Assembly: GCA_000499405.2 (NCBI GenBank) | Contig: HG738136.1 | Location: 1,590,646 to 1,654,645 of the forward strand | Length of the DNA: 64,000 nucleotides | Direction: 5' to 3' | Source of the DNA: Onchocerca volvulus | Taxonomy: Eukaryota; Nematoda; Chromadorea; Rhabditida; Onchocercidae | In this document: piece by piece, positions 63,237 to 64,000 of the stretch | Numbering within the stretch: the stretch's first letter is position 1 | How the letters are laid out: every line of letters starts with the position of its first letter | Made by a program: the position numbers and the translations under genes | Notes under the pieces: generated by a model | What the model saw: the letters and a program-made list of their open reading frames with translations, nothing else | The model's database searches: none | Told to the model about the DNA's origin: nothing

Positions 63237-63289
63237 ATTCAAAAATAATTAGATTGCTACTCAAAAAGTTCCCGAAAAAAACAAAACAT

Positions 63290-63407
63290 GTCTACAACAC
63301 CTGGGATTCCCAGGCCGTCTCCGATCCAAGTACTAACCAGGCCCAACGTTGCTTAACTTGACAGATCGGACGAGATGTCGTGCTTTCAACGTGGTATGGT
63401 CGTAGAC
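63290..63407 (-). rRNA. 5S ribosomal RNA gene, unit 2
   Basis: 118 nt, identical to unit 1 except for one base, with the same paired ends and internal-promoter boxes. It starts 416 bases to the right of unit 1; the intact SL1 gene lies between them. Probably functional. Confidence 0.97.
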
Positions 63408-63776
63408 ATAGTTAAAACGGAAAATATATATCAAATTCCCATCAACGTTTAGAGTTTCTATTATTGTATTATTTATATCGCATCACTTGTTGATCCTCTG
63501 CTGTTTTTGCACTAGTAATAAAGTTGTTTTCGAATGCACAACAAATCACATAAGAATGAAGCGGGAAACAGTGTTGTGGTTCATTTACCTAAAATTTGGG
63601 ATGACCAGATATGACGGTAGGAAACAGGCTGCTTTGGTAGGGTCCGTTATGATATGGAGAGTCTAAGGTGTTCTGTACTATCGCTACCACATCCCGAAAT
63701 AGTCATTTTTTATATCAATGGATTCATTAACAATACGGCATTGATAATGTGAGAAAACGTGGATCCGTATATTCAG
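63408..63776. other. Extended spacer of the third 5S/SL unit
   Basis: This spacer makes the unit about 260 bases longer than its neighbour. It carries CTACCACATCCCGAAATAG and an ATCAATGGATT...TAATGTGAGAAAACGTGG stretch (63715-63762) that resembles the 61-bp duplication at 60.2 kb. No gene seen. Confidence 0.5.
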
Positions 63777-63876
63777 CACGAGTTGCGAATTTTCTCTGCG
63801 TCGTAGTGGCTTCTCTCAAAGCAGCAGAAAATCTGAACCAAACCACTCGATTGTCTCAAACTTGGGTAATTAAGAC
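63777..63876 (-). pseudogene. SL1 RNA pseudogene with near-perfect leader
   Basis: The leader position 63876-63855 matches SL1 except at bases 2 and 3 (GTCTTAATTACCC for GGTTTAATTACCC). The splice donor is lost: the leader is followed by AC instead of GT. The downstream body keeps partial similarity (TTTCTGCTGC, GAGAGAAGCC), but the Sm site is degraded (AAAATTCG for AAATTTTGG). It therefore cannot work as a normal trans-splicing donor. Confidence 0.8.
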
Positions 63877-63966
63877 GTTAAATATAACTATTTCGTTCGA
63901 ATGTGATTGTCATGCGCCTAATAATCAGCTTGATAATTGCTGCAAAAGTTTTCGAACAAAAAATGT

Positions 63967-64000
63967 GTCTACCAACATATGGGATTTCCAGGCGTTTCCA
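63967..64000 (-). pseudogene. Diverged 5S rRNA copy, cut by the window edge
   Basis: GTCTACCAACATATGGGATT, then TCCAGGCGTTTCCA, aligns with the 3' end of the two good 5S genes but has several substitutions and loses one base of the GGCCGTCTCCGA block. Probably a 5S pseudogene that continues to the right. Confidence 0.75.

Noticed and set aside
62959..63252. 97-codon plus-strand frame
   Set aside because: It lies across the 5S end, the SL1 gene and spacer on the opposite strand.
1..64000. CRISPR arrays, bacterial operons, insertion sequences or prophage
   Set aside because: None seen; the intron-exon structure, 18S and SL1 show a nuclear nematode sequence.

Overview
This window is AT-rich eukaryotic nuclear DNA (introns often below 30% GC) that I read as a filarial (spirurid) nematode such as Brugia, Wuchereria or a close relative. 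The evidence is an SSU rRNA 5' end of the filarial type, a 5S rRNA / spliced-leader 1 (SL1) RNA array at the right end with a perfect nematode SL1 22-mer, short coding exons with TTTYAG acceptors, and likely trans-splice acceptors just upstream of several start codons. The species name is inference.

Layout, left to right. 1-924: 5' part of an 18S rRNA gene on the minus strand, the inner edge of an rDNA array. 925-9147: gene-poor, with microsatellites, a degenerate tandem repeat and a dispersed repeat. 9148-11169 (-): TMEM98 homologue, 4 exons. 11170-16807: mostly empty, with a diverged 0.36-kb tandem duplication. 16808-22547 (-): a 12-exon gene I do not recognise, with junctions that all hold phase. 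24938-26235 (+): endosulfine/ARPP-19 (ENSA), 3 exons. 26811-26948: a broken genomic copy of an EFL1 exon. 29039-29367: a MITE-like inverted repeat just downstream of MED15. 29407-34678 (-): Mediator subunit 15 (MED15/mdt-15), about 16 exons, without a visible KIX domain. 35636-42591 (+): EFL1/Ria1 GTPase, 15 exons, one GC-AG intron. 45551-54642 (-): a secreted-type single-pass membrane protein with a MANSC-like cysteine module, 3 exons and two large repeat-filled introns. 59-62.7 kb: weakly supported exons of one plus-strand and one minus-strand gene. 62.76-64.0 kb: three units of a 5S rRNA-SL1 RNA array (all minus strand), with one intact SL1 gene and decayed units at both sides.

The recognised genes are housekeeping functions: TMEM98 (membrane adaptor), ENSA (PP2A-B55 inhibitor in mitosis), MED15 (transcription coactivator), EFL1 (release of the anti-association factor eIF6 from 60S subunits) and the RNA genes for 18S, 5S and SL1. 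I see no operon; MED15 and EFL1 are divergent, about 0.96 kb apart, and that shared upstream region carries a copy of a dispersed repeat. The unusual material is mostly repeat-derived: a dispersed family with internal GGCGGTAAACATG units (at least four copies), several local duplications including one that copied the coding tail of the MANSC-like gene in frame behind its stop codon, and inverted repeats. All exon models were made by eye from splice sites and phase; exact ends should be treated as predictions.
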